Origin: DAOMFB01 sp963801475
GTDB taxonomy: Bacteria > Acidobacteriota > Thermoanaerobaculia > UBA5066
Assembly: GCA_963801475.1 (NCBI GenBank)
Contig: CAWDEX010000001.1
Coordinates: 1,736,001 to 1,800,000 of the forward strand
DNA length: 64,000 nucleotides
Reading direction: 5' to 3'
Made by a program: the position numbers and the translations under genes. The notes below the pieces were generated by a model. That model ran no database searches. It saw only the letters and a program-made list of their open reading frames with translations, and was not told the origin of the DNA. How positions within the stretch are numbered: position 1 is the stretch's first letter; each line of letters opens with the position of its first letter. Below, in pieces: positions 41,115-49,135 of the stretch.

Positions 41115-44100
41115 CTAGAGAAGCCCCTGCACGTACCGGAGCGTGACCCACGCCACGAGGTGGTCGCGGGTGGCCGTCGCGAGGTTTCCCTCGGCCTGGA
41201 CGACCGCCAGCTGCGCGTCGTCCACCTCGAGGCGGGTCTTTACGCCGAACTCGAAGCCTTTCTCGGACATCTGGAGGAGCCGCCGCGCCTGGGTCACCGT
41301 TCCCGCGAGCGCCCGGACGATGAGACCGCTCTCGCGAACCGCGTCGACGGCCGTCCGAACCTCGAGGCGGACGCCGTCCTCGGCCTTCGCGAGCTCGATC
41401 TGCGAGCTCGTCAGGTCGCTCCTCGCCTCGATGACCCGCCCCTGCGTCGCGAGGCCGTCGAAGAACGGGAACTTCAGGAAGACTCCCGCGTTCCAGGTCT
41501 TGCCGTCGCCCGTGAGTCCGCCGGCGTCGAGCCACTTCCAGCCCGCCCCGGCGCGGAAATCGAGCCGCGGCTTGTCTCCGGCGGACTGGATCCTCACGAA
41601 CTCCCGGAAGACCTCGACCCGCCGCTTGAGGGCTTTCAGGTCGGGGCGCCGGTCGAAGGCCGTCCGGAGAGCTTCCTCGTAGGGAGGCGGGTCGGTCACC
41701 TCGGTGTCGAGCTCCCCTTTCGCGTCCAGCTCGCGTCGCTCGTCTGCCAGGACGAGGCGGAGCGTTTCGCGCGCCGTCAGGACGCGGTTGACGGACCGGA
41801 TCACGGCCGGCCGGGCGTTCTCCACGCCCACCTCGGCGGCGAGGACGTCGTAGTCCGTCGCCGTCCCGAGGACTTGCCGGTTCCTGGCCTCGGCGAGGTG
41901 CCGCTCGCGCTGCGCGAGGTTCTCCCGGGCGATCCCCTCTATCCGGCGCGCGAGAAGGACGTCGTAGAACGCCGCCGTCACGTCGCGGATCGCCCCCTGC
42001 CGCGTCGCGTCGAGCTGCTCGTCGGCCGCCGCCAATCCGCTCTTTGCGGCCCGGATCGCCGCCCCGACCTGCCCCCACGTATAGAGGGCCTGAGTCACGT
42101 TCACGTCGGCGGTGGCGACGCTCTGGCCCGGCGGGTAGAAGTCGCCGAAGATGACGCGGTAGCTCTCGTCCCAGGAGCGGAGTCCGCCGCCGAGCACCGT
42201 GAACGTCGGCAAGGCGCCGGCGCGCTCTTCCACGTACTTCCCACGCACCCAGTCCTGGTAGGACTTCGCCTTCTGGATGTCGCGGTTCTTCTCCTTCACG
42301 AGACGCACCGCCTCGTCGAGCGTGATCGGGACCGCCGGCACTTCGGCGCGGGCGGCGACGGCCGGGAGGAGAAGGGCGCCGAGGAGGACGGCCCGGGCCG
42401 CGGGCGGGACGGCCGCGGCGCGGCCCGGCTCGTCCGCCGCGAGGGCGTTCGCCTTCGCCCAGCGCCGGTGGAGCCACTCCGCGAGGTCGTCGAGGAGCGC
42501 GTAGACGACCGGCACGACCACGAGGGTCAGGAGCGTCGACGTGACGAGCCCGCCGATGACGGCTCGCGCCATCGGGGCGCGCATCTCGGCTCCCTGCCCG
42601 ATCGCGAGGGCGAGCGGCAGCATCCCGAAGATCATCGCGAGCGTCGTCATCAGGATCGGGCGAAGCCGGGTCCGGCCGGCCGTGATCACGGCCGTCCGGC
42701 GGTCCATGCCTCGCCGACGGAGGACCTTCGTGTAGTCGACGAGGAGGATGGCGTTCTTCGTGACGAGGCCCATCAGGAGGATGAGCCCGATGAGCGACAT
42801 GATGCTGACCGTGTCCCGCGTCAGGACCAGCATTCCCGCCATCCCGACGATCGAGAGCGGGAGGGACAGCATGATGGCGAGCGGGTCGATGAACGACTCG
42901 AACTGCGCCGCCAGAATCAGGTAGACGAAGACGATGGCCAGGACGAGGGCCTCCGCGAGGTAGCCGAACGACTCGGCCATGATCTCGGTGTCCCCCGACA
43001 TGACGACGCGGTAGCCCGGCGACATCGGGATCTTCGCCGCCTCCCGCAGCGCCGCGTCGGCGGCCGTGCCGAGCGGAAGGCGGTCGAGGTTTCCCGAGAT
43101 GACGACCTGCCGGGAGAGGTCCTGCCGGCTGATCTCCGACGGAGAGACCGTCCGCTCCGGCGTCACGAGGTCCGCGATCGGCACGAGCGCGGGGCCGGAC
43201 GGCCCGGAGACGGCGATCCGGAGCGCCCCGACCTGCCGGACGTCCTCGCGGAGCCCCTCCGGGAGGCGGACCCGGACGTTCACGGCCTCGCCCGCCTCGT
43301 CCTCGTAGGTCGAGACGATCTGTCCGCCCACGAGCGCGCCGACGGTCCTCACGAGCGCATCGGTGCCGAGGCCCGCGTCCCGGGCACGTTCGCGGTCCAC
43401 CGAGAGGCGGTACTCCGGAAGGTCCTGCTCGAGCGTCGCTTCGAGGTCGACGATCCCGCCCACGCCGTAGAGCGCCCTCTTCAGGCCGGCCGCGTACTCC
43501 TTCAGCTTCGGGATCTCCTCGCCCCGGACGAGAACCATGAAGGGCTTCTGGAAGTTGTCCGGATCCTCCTCCACCGAGGGGATCAGGCCCGGGATCCCGG
43601 CGAGCCGGGAGCGGACGTCCCGCATGACCGCGTACTGGTTCCGTTTCCGCGCCGACGTCTCCTTCAGCTTCACGTAGACGGTCGCATTCCGCACGGTGTC
43701 CGACTCGCCCGCGGCGATCGCCGCGTACGTGTGCTCGATCTCGGAGATTCCCTTCAGCTCCCCGAGAACGACGCGGAGCCGTCCTTTCGTCTCCTCGATC
43801 GACGCATCCGGGGCCGTCTTGAACCGGATCAGGAATTCGCCGCGGTCGAACGCGGGGAAGAACTCCGACTCCAGAAGGGCGAAGAGGCCGAGGCCGGCGA
43901 CGAACGCGGCCGTGGCGACGCCGAGGACGAGTCTCCGGCGGTCGAGCGCCCAGCCGACGAGCGCCTTGTACCGGTCCGCCGTCCGGTCGAACCAGCCGTT
44001 GAACCGGTCGAGGACGCGCGCCACGGCGTGCCGTCTTCCCTTCCGCTCCACGTCGGGATCGACCCAGCGAGAGGAGAGCATCGGGTCGAGCGTGAAGGAG

Positions 44101-45527
44101 ACGAAGAGCGAGACGAGGACGGCGAAGGCGACGGTCATGCCGAACTGGAAGAAGAAGCGCCCCACGATTCCCTTCATGAAGGCGACCGGGACGAACACCG
44201 CCATGATGGAGAGCGACGTGGCGAGGACGGCCAGGCCGATCTCGGCCGTTCCGTTCCGGGCGGCCGCCATGTGGTCCTCGCCGTGTTCGAGGTGCCGGAC
44301 GATGTTCTCGCGGACCACGATCGCGTCGTCGATCAGGAGGCCGATCGCGAGAGAGAGCGCCATCAGCGTCATGACGTTCAGCGTCATCCCGAGGAAGTAC
44401 ATCGCGATGAACGAGGAGATGACGGAGATGGGGAGCGTCAGCCCCGTGATGACCGTCGAACGCCACGAGTTCAGGAAACAGAAGACGATCAGGATCGTCA
44501 GGAGCCCGCCGATGATCAGGGTCGTCTGCACGTCGGAGACGGAGTCGCGGATCATCACGGAGGCATCCCGAACGAGATCGATCTCCGTTCCGGGCGGCAG
44601 TTCCGGCTTCAGCCGCTCCACCTCGTCCTTGACGGCGTCCACGACGCCGACCGTGTTCGCTTTGGACTGCTTCAGGACCTCGAGCGCGACGGCGGGGACG
44701 CCGTTTACGAGAGCGAGCGATCTCGGCTCCTCGATCCCGTCCACGACCGTCGCCACCTCGCCGAGGGTGACGGGGTGATTGCCCCGCCGGCCGATGACCA
44801 TCGACTCGAAGCCGGGCACGAGGGCCGGCTTCCCGGAGATCCGGATCGGGATCTCGGTCCCCAGCCGTTTCAGACGCCCGAGGGGCGTGTTGACGTTCTC
44901 CGCGGCGAGGCCCGCGATCACCTCGTCGACGCCGAGCCCCATCGCGTCGATTCGCGCCGGGTCGACGAGAACGTTCACCTCCCGGCGCGAGGCGCCCACG
45001 AGCCGGACCTTCCCGACCCCCGGGATGTTCTCGAGGCGGCGCTTCACCTTCCGGTCGACGAGGGTTGTCAGGTCGCGTGGCGTCAGCGTGTCCGAACGGA
45101 CCGCCAGCGCCACGACCGGCATCCCGCCGATGTCCATCTTCTGGATGACCGGCTCCTTGATCTGCTCGGGAAGCTCGCGCCGGACCGCGTTGATCTTGGC
45201 GCGGACCTCCTGCGAGGCCTCGTTGATCCGGACCTGGAGTTGGAACTCCACCATGACCGACGAGAGGCTCTCTCGCGAGGTCGAGTAGACGTGCCGGACT
45301 CCCGAAATCGGGTTGACGGCCTCCTCGATCCTCTTCGTCAGCTCCCGCTCCACGGCCTCGGGCGAGGCGCCGGGGAACTCCGTCGTGATGGTCAGGATCG
45401 GAAGCTCCACGTCCGGCATCAGCTCGATGGCGAGCCGCCGGTACGAGAAGAGTCCGAGCGTCAGGAGGGCGAGCATCAGGACGGTCGCGAAGACCGGCCG
45501 CTTGATGGAGAGGTTCGAGAGGAACAT
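41115..45527 (-). CDS. RND efflux pump fused to its TolC-like outer-membrane factor
   Basis: 1470 residues in one uninterrupted frame. Residues 1 to about 1020 form a hydrophobe/amphiphile RND pump: LSIKRPVFATVLMLALL, proton-relay Asp pair in LAIGLLIDDAIVV, Lys in LVTKNAILLVDY, and twelve membrane helices. A linker (about 1020-1045) contains a hydrophobic run ending AVAARAEV, like a retained signal peptide. Residues 1046 to the end are an outer-membrane efflux factor: ITLDEAVRLVKEKN, long heptad-rich helices, and FKFPFFDGLATQGRV-type ends. I found no ATG, GTG or TTG in the frame across the junction. The start is 4 bases after the HlyD gene. A signal-peptidase cut after the junction could separate the parts. 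Confidence 0.88.
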   Translation of the reverse strand: MFLSNLSIKRPVFATVLMLALLTLGLFSYRRLAIELMPDVELPILTITTEFPGASPEAVERELTKRIEEAVNPISGVRHVYSTSRESLSSVMVEFQLQVRINEASQEVRAKINAVRRELPEQIKEPVIQKMDIGGMPVVALAVRSDTLTPRDLTTLVDRKVKRRLENIPGVGKVRLVGASRREVNVLVDPARIDAMGLGVDEVIAGLAAENVNTPLGRLKRLGTEIPIRISGKPALVPGFESMVIGRRGNHPVTLGEVATVVDGIEEPRSLALVNGVPAVALEVLKQSKANTVGVVDAVKDEVERLKPELPPGTEIDLVRDASVMIRDSVSDVQTTLIIGGLLTILIVFCFLNSWRSTVITGLTLPISVISSFIAMYFLGMTLNVMTLMALSLAIGLLIDDAIVVRENIVRHLEHGEDHMAAARNGTAEIGLAVLATSLSIMAVFVPVAFMKGIVGRFFFQFGMTVAFAVLVSLFVSFTLDPMLSSRWVDPDVERKGRRHAVARVLDRFNGWFDRTADRYKALVGWALDRRRLVLGVATAAFVAGLGLFALLESEFFPAFDRGEFLIRFKTAPDASIEETKGRLRVVLGELKGISEIEHTYAAIAAGESDTVRNATVYVKLKETSARKRNQYAVMRDVRSRLAGIPGLIPSVEEDPDNFQKPFMVLVRGEEIPKLKEYAAGLKRALYGVGGIVDLEATLEQDLPEYRLSVDRERARDAGLGTDALVRTVGALVGGQIVSTYEDEAGEAVNVRVRLPEGLREDVRQVGALRIAVSGPSGPALVPIADLVTPERTVSPSEISRQDLSRQVVISGNLDRLPLGTAADAALREAAKIPMSPGYRVVMSGDTEIMAESFGYLAEALVLAIVFVYLILAAQFESFIDPLAIMLSLPLSIVGMAGMLVLTRDTVSIMSLIGLILLMGLVTKNAILLVDYTKVLRRRGMDRRTAVITAGRTRLRPILMTTLAMIFGMLPLALAIGQGAEMRAPMARAVIGGLVTSTLLTLVVVPVVYALLDDLAEWLHRRWAKANALAADEPGRAAAVPPAARAVLLGALLLPAVAARAEVPAVPITLDEAVRLVKEKNRDIQKAKSYQDWVRGKYVEERAGALPTFTVLGGGLRSWDESYRVIFGDFYPPGQSVATADVNVTQALYTWGQVGAAIRAAKSGLAAADEQLDATRQGAIRDVTAAFYDVLLARRIEGIARENLAQRERHLAEARNRQVLGTATDYDVLAAEVGVENARPAVIRSVNRVLTARETLRLVLADERRELDAKGELDTEVTDPPPYEEALRTAFDRRPDLKALKRRVEVFREFVRIQSAGDKPRLDFRAGAGWKWLDAGGLTGDGKTWNAGVFLKFPFFDGLATQGRVIEARSDLTSSQIELAKAEDGVRLEVRTAVDAVRESGLIVRALAGTVTQARRLLQMSEKGFEFGVKTRLEVDDAQLAVVQAEGNLATATRDHLVAWVTLRYVQGLL

Positions 45528-45531
45528 CGGT

Positions 45532-46644
45532 TCAGGCCTTCTTCGGAGAGACGACGGCCACACGGTCGCCGTCCGAGAGGTTGAAGCCGCCGCGGGTGAC
45601 GACCCTTTCGCCGGCCGCGAGCCCCTTCGTCACTTCGACGTCGTCCCCGGCGGCGGCGCCCGTCTCGGCGGTCTTCCGGACCGCCTTGTCCCCTTCGACG
45701 ACGAAGACCACCGCCGACCGGGCGGCGAGGTCCCACGTCACGAAAGCGCTCCGGGGCACCCGGAGGACGTCCCTCCGCTCGCCGGTCACGATTTCCCCTT
45801 TCGCGAAGAGGCCGGACTTCAGCGTCTCGTCCGGGTTGTCGACGACGGCCACGACCTTGACGGTCCGGCTCGACTCGTCGGCCGCGGGGTTGATGAAACT
45901 GACCTTTCCGGTGAAGGTCCGGCCGGGGACGGCGTCCGTCGTGAAGGAGAGGGGCTGTCCGAGCCTCACCCCCGAGATCCGCGACGAGGGGACCGTCACC
46001 GTCAGCTCGAGCCGCCGGTTGTCGACGATCCGGAACATCGGCTTCGGAGACCCCATGTTCTCGATGAAGTCCCCCGGATTCACGGTTCGGCTCGCGACGA
46101 CGCCGTCGAGCGGCGAGCGGATCACGGTCTTCTCGAGCTTCGTCTCCGCCATCTGCATCTGCGCCTTCACCGCGGCCAGCTGCGCTTCTGCGGCTTCAGA
46201 GGCGGTCTTCGCGTCGTCGAGGTTCTGCGGCGTGGCGAGACCGGCCTCCTTGAGCTTGACGGTCCTCTCCAGCTCCCGCCGGGCGCGGTTCAAACCGACC
46301 TCGGCCACGAGGAGGCCCGCCCGTGCGGCCGCGGCGCCCGCCTCGGCCTCCCGCGCGTCGAAGCGGAGGAGGGTCGTCCCCTTCGAGACGCGTACCCATT
46401 CGGTGACGAGGACGTCCGTGACGGTCCCGCTGTACTCCGTCTTCACTTCGGCCTGGAACTTCGGGCTCAACGTCCCGACGACCTCGATCGATTCCTTCAG
46501 GTCGCCCGAGACGACCGGGGCGACTTCCACGGCGACGGCCGGGCGCGCAGCGGCGGCTCCCTTCCCGTTCGCCCGCGAGCAGGCGGCGGCCGGGAGAAGA
46601 AGAACGAGGGCGGCGAGGACGAGGTGACGATCGAACCGTTTCAT
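45532..46644 (-). CDS. RND efflux periplasmic adaptor (HlyD/AcrA-type) lipoprotein
   Basis: 370 residues. A lipobox (LLPAAAC, Cys near residue 22) anchors it by lipid. The adaptor layout follows: two half lipoyl motifs (SGTVTDVLVTEWVRVSKGTTLL and VIRSPLDGVVASRTVNPGDFI), a long alpha-hairpin between them (about residues 85-165), a beta-barrel and a C-terminal membrane-proximal domain. It bridges the inner-membrane pump and outer-membrane factor, both in the next gene. Its ATG overlaps the TetR stop (ATGA) and it ends 4 bases before the pump gene. Confidence 0.95.
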   Translation of the reverse strand: MKRFDRHLVLAALVLLLPAAACSRANGKGAAAARPAVAVEVAPVVSGDLKESIEVVGTLSPKFQAEVKTEYSGTVTDVLVTEWVRVSKGTTLLRFDAREAEAGAAAARAGLLVAEVGLNRARRELERTVKLKEAGLATPQNLDDAKTASEAAEAQLAAVKAQMQMAETKLEKTVIRSPLDGVVASRTVNPGDFIENMGSPKPMFRIVDNRRLELTVTVPSSRISGVRLGQPLSFTTDAVPGRTFTGKVSFINPAADESSRTVKVVAVVDNPDETLKSGLFAKGEIVTGERRDVLRVPRSAFVTWDLAARSAVVFVVEGDKAVRKTAETGAAAGDDVEVTKGLAAGERVVTRGGFNLSDGDRVAVVSPKKA

Positions 46645-47285
46645 CGGGAGCTTCCTCCGCGGCGGGGCGCCCCGGCCCCGGACAGGAGCAGATCGAGAAC
46701 GCGGACGAGCCCGCCCCGGCCCGGAGACCGGTCGGGATGCGCGAGGTGGAAGTCCATGGCGAAGCTCAGGGCGCCGAGGAGCGCGAACGACAGGTCGGCA
46801 GCGGCCTCCCTCCGGAACTCCCTCCCGACGACCCCGTCCTCGACGAGCGCCCCGAATGCGGCGATCAGGGGCTCGTGCAGCGACGCGACGTCGAACGCCG
46901 GCGTCTCCTGCGGCGGCCCCCAGAAGACCGCGTTGAGGAACCGGACCGCGGCCGTGTTCTTCGAGAAGACGTCCCAGATTCCCAGGGCGAGACGCCGGAT
47001 CCGGCTCCGCGCGCTCCCGCGGCGCGTCCCGAGCCCGTGCAGCGTCTCGTGAACGGTTCCCTCGAGCCGTCTCATGATTTCGAGGTAGAGCCCTTCCTTG
47101 CTTCCGAAGTGGTAATAGAGGACGGGCTTCGAGACGCCTGCCCCGTTCACGATCTCGCGGACCGAGGTGGCGGCGTAGCCGCGGCTCGCGAAGAGGCCCA
47201 GCGCGACGTCGAAGAGCCGCTCGCGGATGTTGGCGTCGCGGTGGTGCGCGGGCGGGGCAGCCGGTGCGGCAGCGACGGTTTCCAT
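46641..47285 (-). CDS. TetR-family repressor of the efflux operon
   Basis: 214 residues. N-terminal helix-turn-helix of the TetR type (GYAATSVREIVNGAGVSKPVLYYHFGSKEGL) and a divergent ligand-binding C-terminus. It is the first gene of tetR-hlyD-RND, so repressor and pump are made from one transcript, and a 16-base perfect palindrome lies 9 bases before its start: autoregulation is likely. The ATG is preceded by AGGAGG. Inducer unknown. Confidence 0.93.
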   Translation of the reverse strand: METVAAAPAAPPAHHRDANIRERLFDVALGLFASRGYAATSVREIVNGAGVSKPVLYYHFGSKEGLYLEIMRRLEGTVHETLHGLGTRRGSARSRIRRLALGIWDVFSKNTAAVRFLNAVFWGPPQETPAFDVASLHEPLIAAFGALVEDGVVGREFRREAAADLSFALLGALSFAMDFHLAHPDRSPGRGGLVRVLDLLLSGAGAPRRGGSSR

Positions 47286-47294
47286 CGGGCCTCC

Positions 47295-47310
47295 TACCTA
47301 CCGGTAGGTA
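47295..47310. promoter_or_regulatory. Candidate TetR operator (16-bp perfect palindrome)
   Basis: TACCTACCGGTAGGTA is a perfect inverted repeat 9 bases upstream of the tetR start, next to its ribosome binding site. Such palindromes are typical TetR-family binding sites. Bound repressor would block the efflux operon and perhaps affect the divergent dipeptidase. Confidence 0.7.
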
Positions 47311-47412
47311 AAATGCCCGGTCGCTCCGGCGGCGTCATGGGACGTTCACATCAGGCCGGGATGCCGCGGCGTACGATCCCTTCTTCTTCGACGACACGAC
47401 GGAGGTCCTGCA

Positions 47413-48573
47413 ATGCCCCTCGATCGCCGGGAGCTGCTTCTTCTCGGATCCTTGTCGGCGGCGGGCTTCGCCGCGCGGCTCGACGCCGGGCCTCCCGGGG
47501 ACGGAACGGGCGCCCCGGACGCAGCCGCCGCCGGCACTTACCGCCGGGCCATCATCTTCGACGGCTGCGGCGGTCCCGGCGACAACGACAGCGACGCGGA
47601 AAAGGGCGCCCGGCTCACCGCGCGCGCCGTGGCGGACGCGAGGGTCTCCGGCGTCACCTGCGTGAACCTGACGGTGGGACCGGTCGGGACGCGTCCCGCC
47701 GCCGAAGCCTTCGAAGGGATCGTCCGCGACGTCGCCTACTGGGAGCGCGAGATCGAGGCGCACCCCGACGTCTTCCGGAAGGTGAAGTCGACCCGCGATC
47801 TCGCCGCGGCGAAGGCGGGCGGCCACCTCGGCCTCGCCTACGGCCTCCAGGACGGCGTCGCCTTCGCCGAGGACCTCTCCCGGCTCGAGACGCTCCACGC
47901 CCTCGGGGTCCGGATCATCCAGCCCACTTACAACCTCCGGAACCTCCTCGGAGACGGCTGCCTCGAGCCGGGGGATGGGGGCCTCTCGAATCGGGGGCGC
48001 GGGGCCGTGGAGCGGATGGACGCTCTCCGGATCCTCATCGACCTCTCCCACTGCGGCCGGGCCACGACGAGGGACGCGCTCGCCGCCTCGAAGCGTCCCG
48101 TCGCCTTCACCCACACCGGGTGCACCGCCATCGCCGACCACCCCCGCAACAAGACGGACGAACAGCTGAAGGCCCTCGCCGCGAAGGGCGGCGTCGCCGG
48201 GATCTACTTCATGCCCTACCTGCGGCCGACGGGACAGCCGACGGCCGAGGACGTCCTCCGCCACGTCGAGCACGCCCTCGACGTCGCCGGGGAGGACCAC
48301 GTCGGGATCGGCACGGACGGAACGATCTCCGCGGTGGAGCTGACGCCAGGCTACCTCGAGGAGTTCCGGAAGCAGCTCGCGGCGCGGAAGTCGGCCGGGA
48401 TCGGGGCGCCCGGCGAGGTCGAGGACGTCTACACCTTCGTCCCGGACCTCAACACGCCGCGCCGGCTGGAGACGCTGGCCGGCCTCCTCCGGAAGCGCGG
48501 ACACCCCGCGGCCCGGATCGACAAGATCCTCGGGGGCAACTTCAGGCGACTGCTCGCGGACGTCTGGGGCTGA
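47413..48573 (+). CDS. M19 membrane-dipeptidase-family protein, Tat-exported
   Basis: 386 residues. A twin-arginine-like signal (DRRELLLLGSLSAAG) opens the protein. M19 marks are IIQPTYNLRNLLGDG, IDLSHCG (metal His), AFTHTGC (metal His) and HVGIGTDGT. The first metal motif, normally DGHND, reads DGCGGPGDN, and the bridging Glu region reads AYGLQDG. Both changes remove expected ligands of the two-zinc site, so activity on dipeptides may be altered or absent; such variants form their own subfamily. GGAGG precedes the ATG. Its tail overlaps the convergent MarR gene by 32 bases. Confidence 0.85.
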   Translation: MPLDRRELLLLGSLSAAGFAARLDAGPPGDGTGAPDAAAAGTYRRAIIFDGCGGPGDNDSDAEKGARLTARAVADARVSGVTCVNLTVGPVGTRPAAEAFEGIVRDVAYWEREIEAHPDVFRKVKSTRDLAAAKAGGHLGLAYGLQDGVAFAEDLSRLETLHALGVRIIQPTYNLRNLLGDGCLEPGDGGLSNRGRGAVERMDALRILIDLSHCGRATTRDALAASKRPVAFTHTGCTAIADHPRNKTDEQLKALAAKGGVAGIYFMPYLRPTGQPTAEDVLRHVEHALDVAGEDHVGIGTDGTISAVELTPGYLEEFRKQLAARKSAGIGAPGEVEDVYTFVPDLNTPRRLETLAGLLRKRGHPAARIDKILGGNFRRLLADVWG

Positions 48574-49135
48574 CCGGATCGCGGCGGGGGCTCCGGAACC
48601 GGCCGCGGACCCCTTTCGCATCCAAGGCACGCTCGAGCGCCGCGAGAACGGCCCTCCCACCTTCCACCTGCCTGGCCGGCACCTCGACGAGAACACGATG
48701 CACCGCCGCCTCCACGGTTTCCGCCGAGCGCCGGTCGATCCGCCTCCCCCGCGCCGTGAGCCAGAACATGACCCGCCGTCCGTCCGATGCGTGACGGACC
48801 CGGTTCAGGAGCCGCCGGGACGTCAGCTCCTGGACCAGCGGCGTCACGGAGCTCCGGTGAAGATGAAGGAGGAGCGCGAGTTCGCCCGGCGAGATCCCGG
48901 GCCTCTTGCCCACGATCCTGAGGACGACCCGCTGGGGCCCCGACACGCCGATCCGGCGAGCCATCCGGCGCGAGGCCGTCTGCAGCGCGTGATCGACGGC
49001 CCAGAGCAGCCTCAGGAACTCGAGGGCCGGGCCGAGGCCGGCGCCCTCGAGCCGCCGGCCGGAGCCCGACCCCCGCGAGCCGCGTCGCGCGCCCTCCCCT
49101 GCCCGGGCCCGCGCCCGGGCGCCCACCGCCTTCAT
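48542..49135 (-). CDS. MarR-family transcriptional regulator
   Basis: 197 residues. After an Arg/Gly-rich N-terminal tail of about 35 residues, the winged helix-turn-helix is clear: VVLRIVGKRPGISPGELALLL, RSSVTPLVQELTSRRLLNR and the wing ASDGRRVMFWLTARGRR. It is the last gene of the fructokinase-SPS-sucrose synthase operon: its ATG overlaps the sucrose synthase stop (ATGA). That position suggests it regulates this operon or responds to its products. Its 3' end overlaps the dipeptidase gene. Confidence 0.88.
   Translation of the reverse strand: MKAVGARARARAGEGARRGSRGSGSGRRLEGAGLGPALEFLRLLWAVDHALQTASRRMARRIGVSGPQRVVLRIVGKRPGISPGELALLLHLHRSSVTPLVQELTSRRLLNRVRHASDGRRVMFWLTARGRRIDRRSAETVEAAVHRVLVEVPARQVEGGRAVLAALERALDAKGVRGRFRSPRRDPVSPRRPRAVA

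Noticed and set aside
39958..44466. A continuous minus-strand frame running from the pump region into the exported-protein gene.
   Set aside because: Only its last 369 codons have a signal peptide and a promoter-like hexamer; the front part is out of phase with the pump.
41160..45584. A 1474-codon open frame on the plus strand opposite the RND pump gene.
   Set aside because: Its translation is rich in Arg, Asp, Glu and His with no domain, a frame-shadow of a very GC-rich gene on the other strand.
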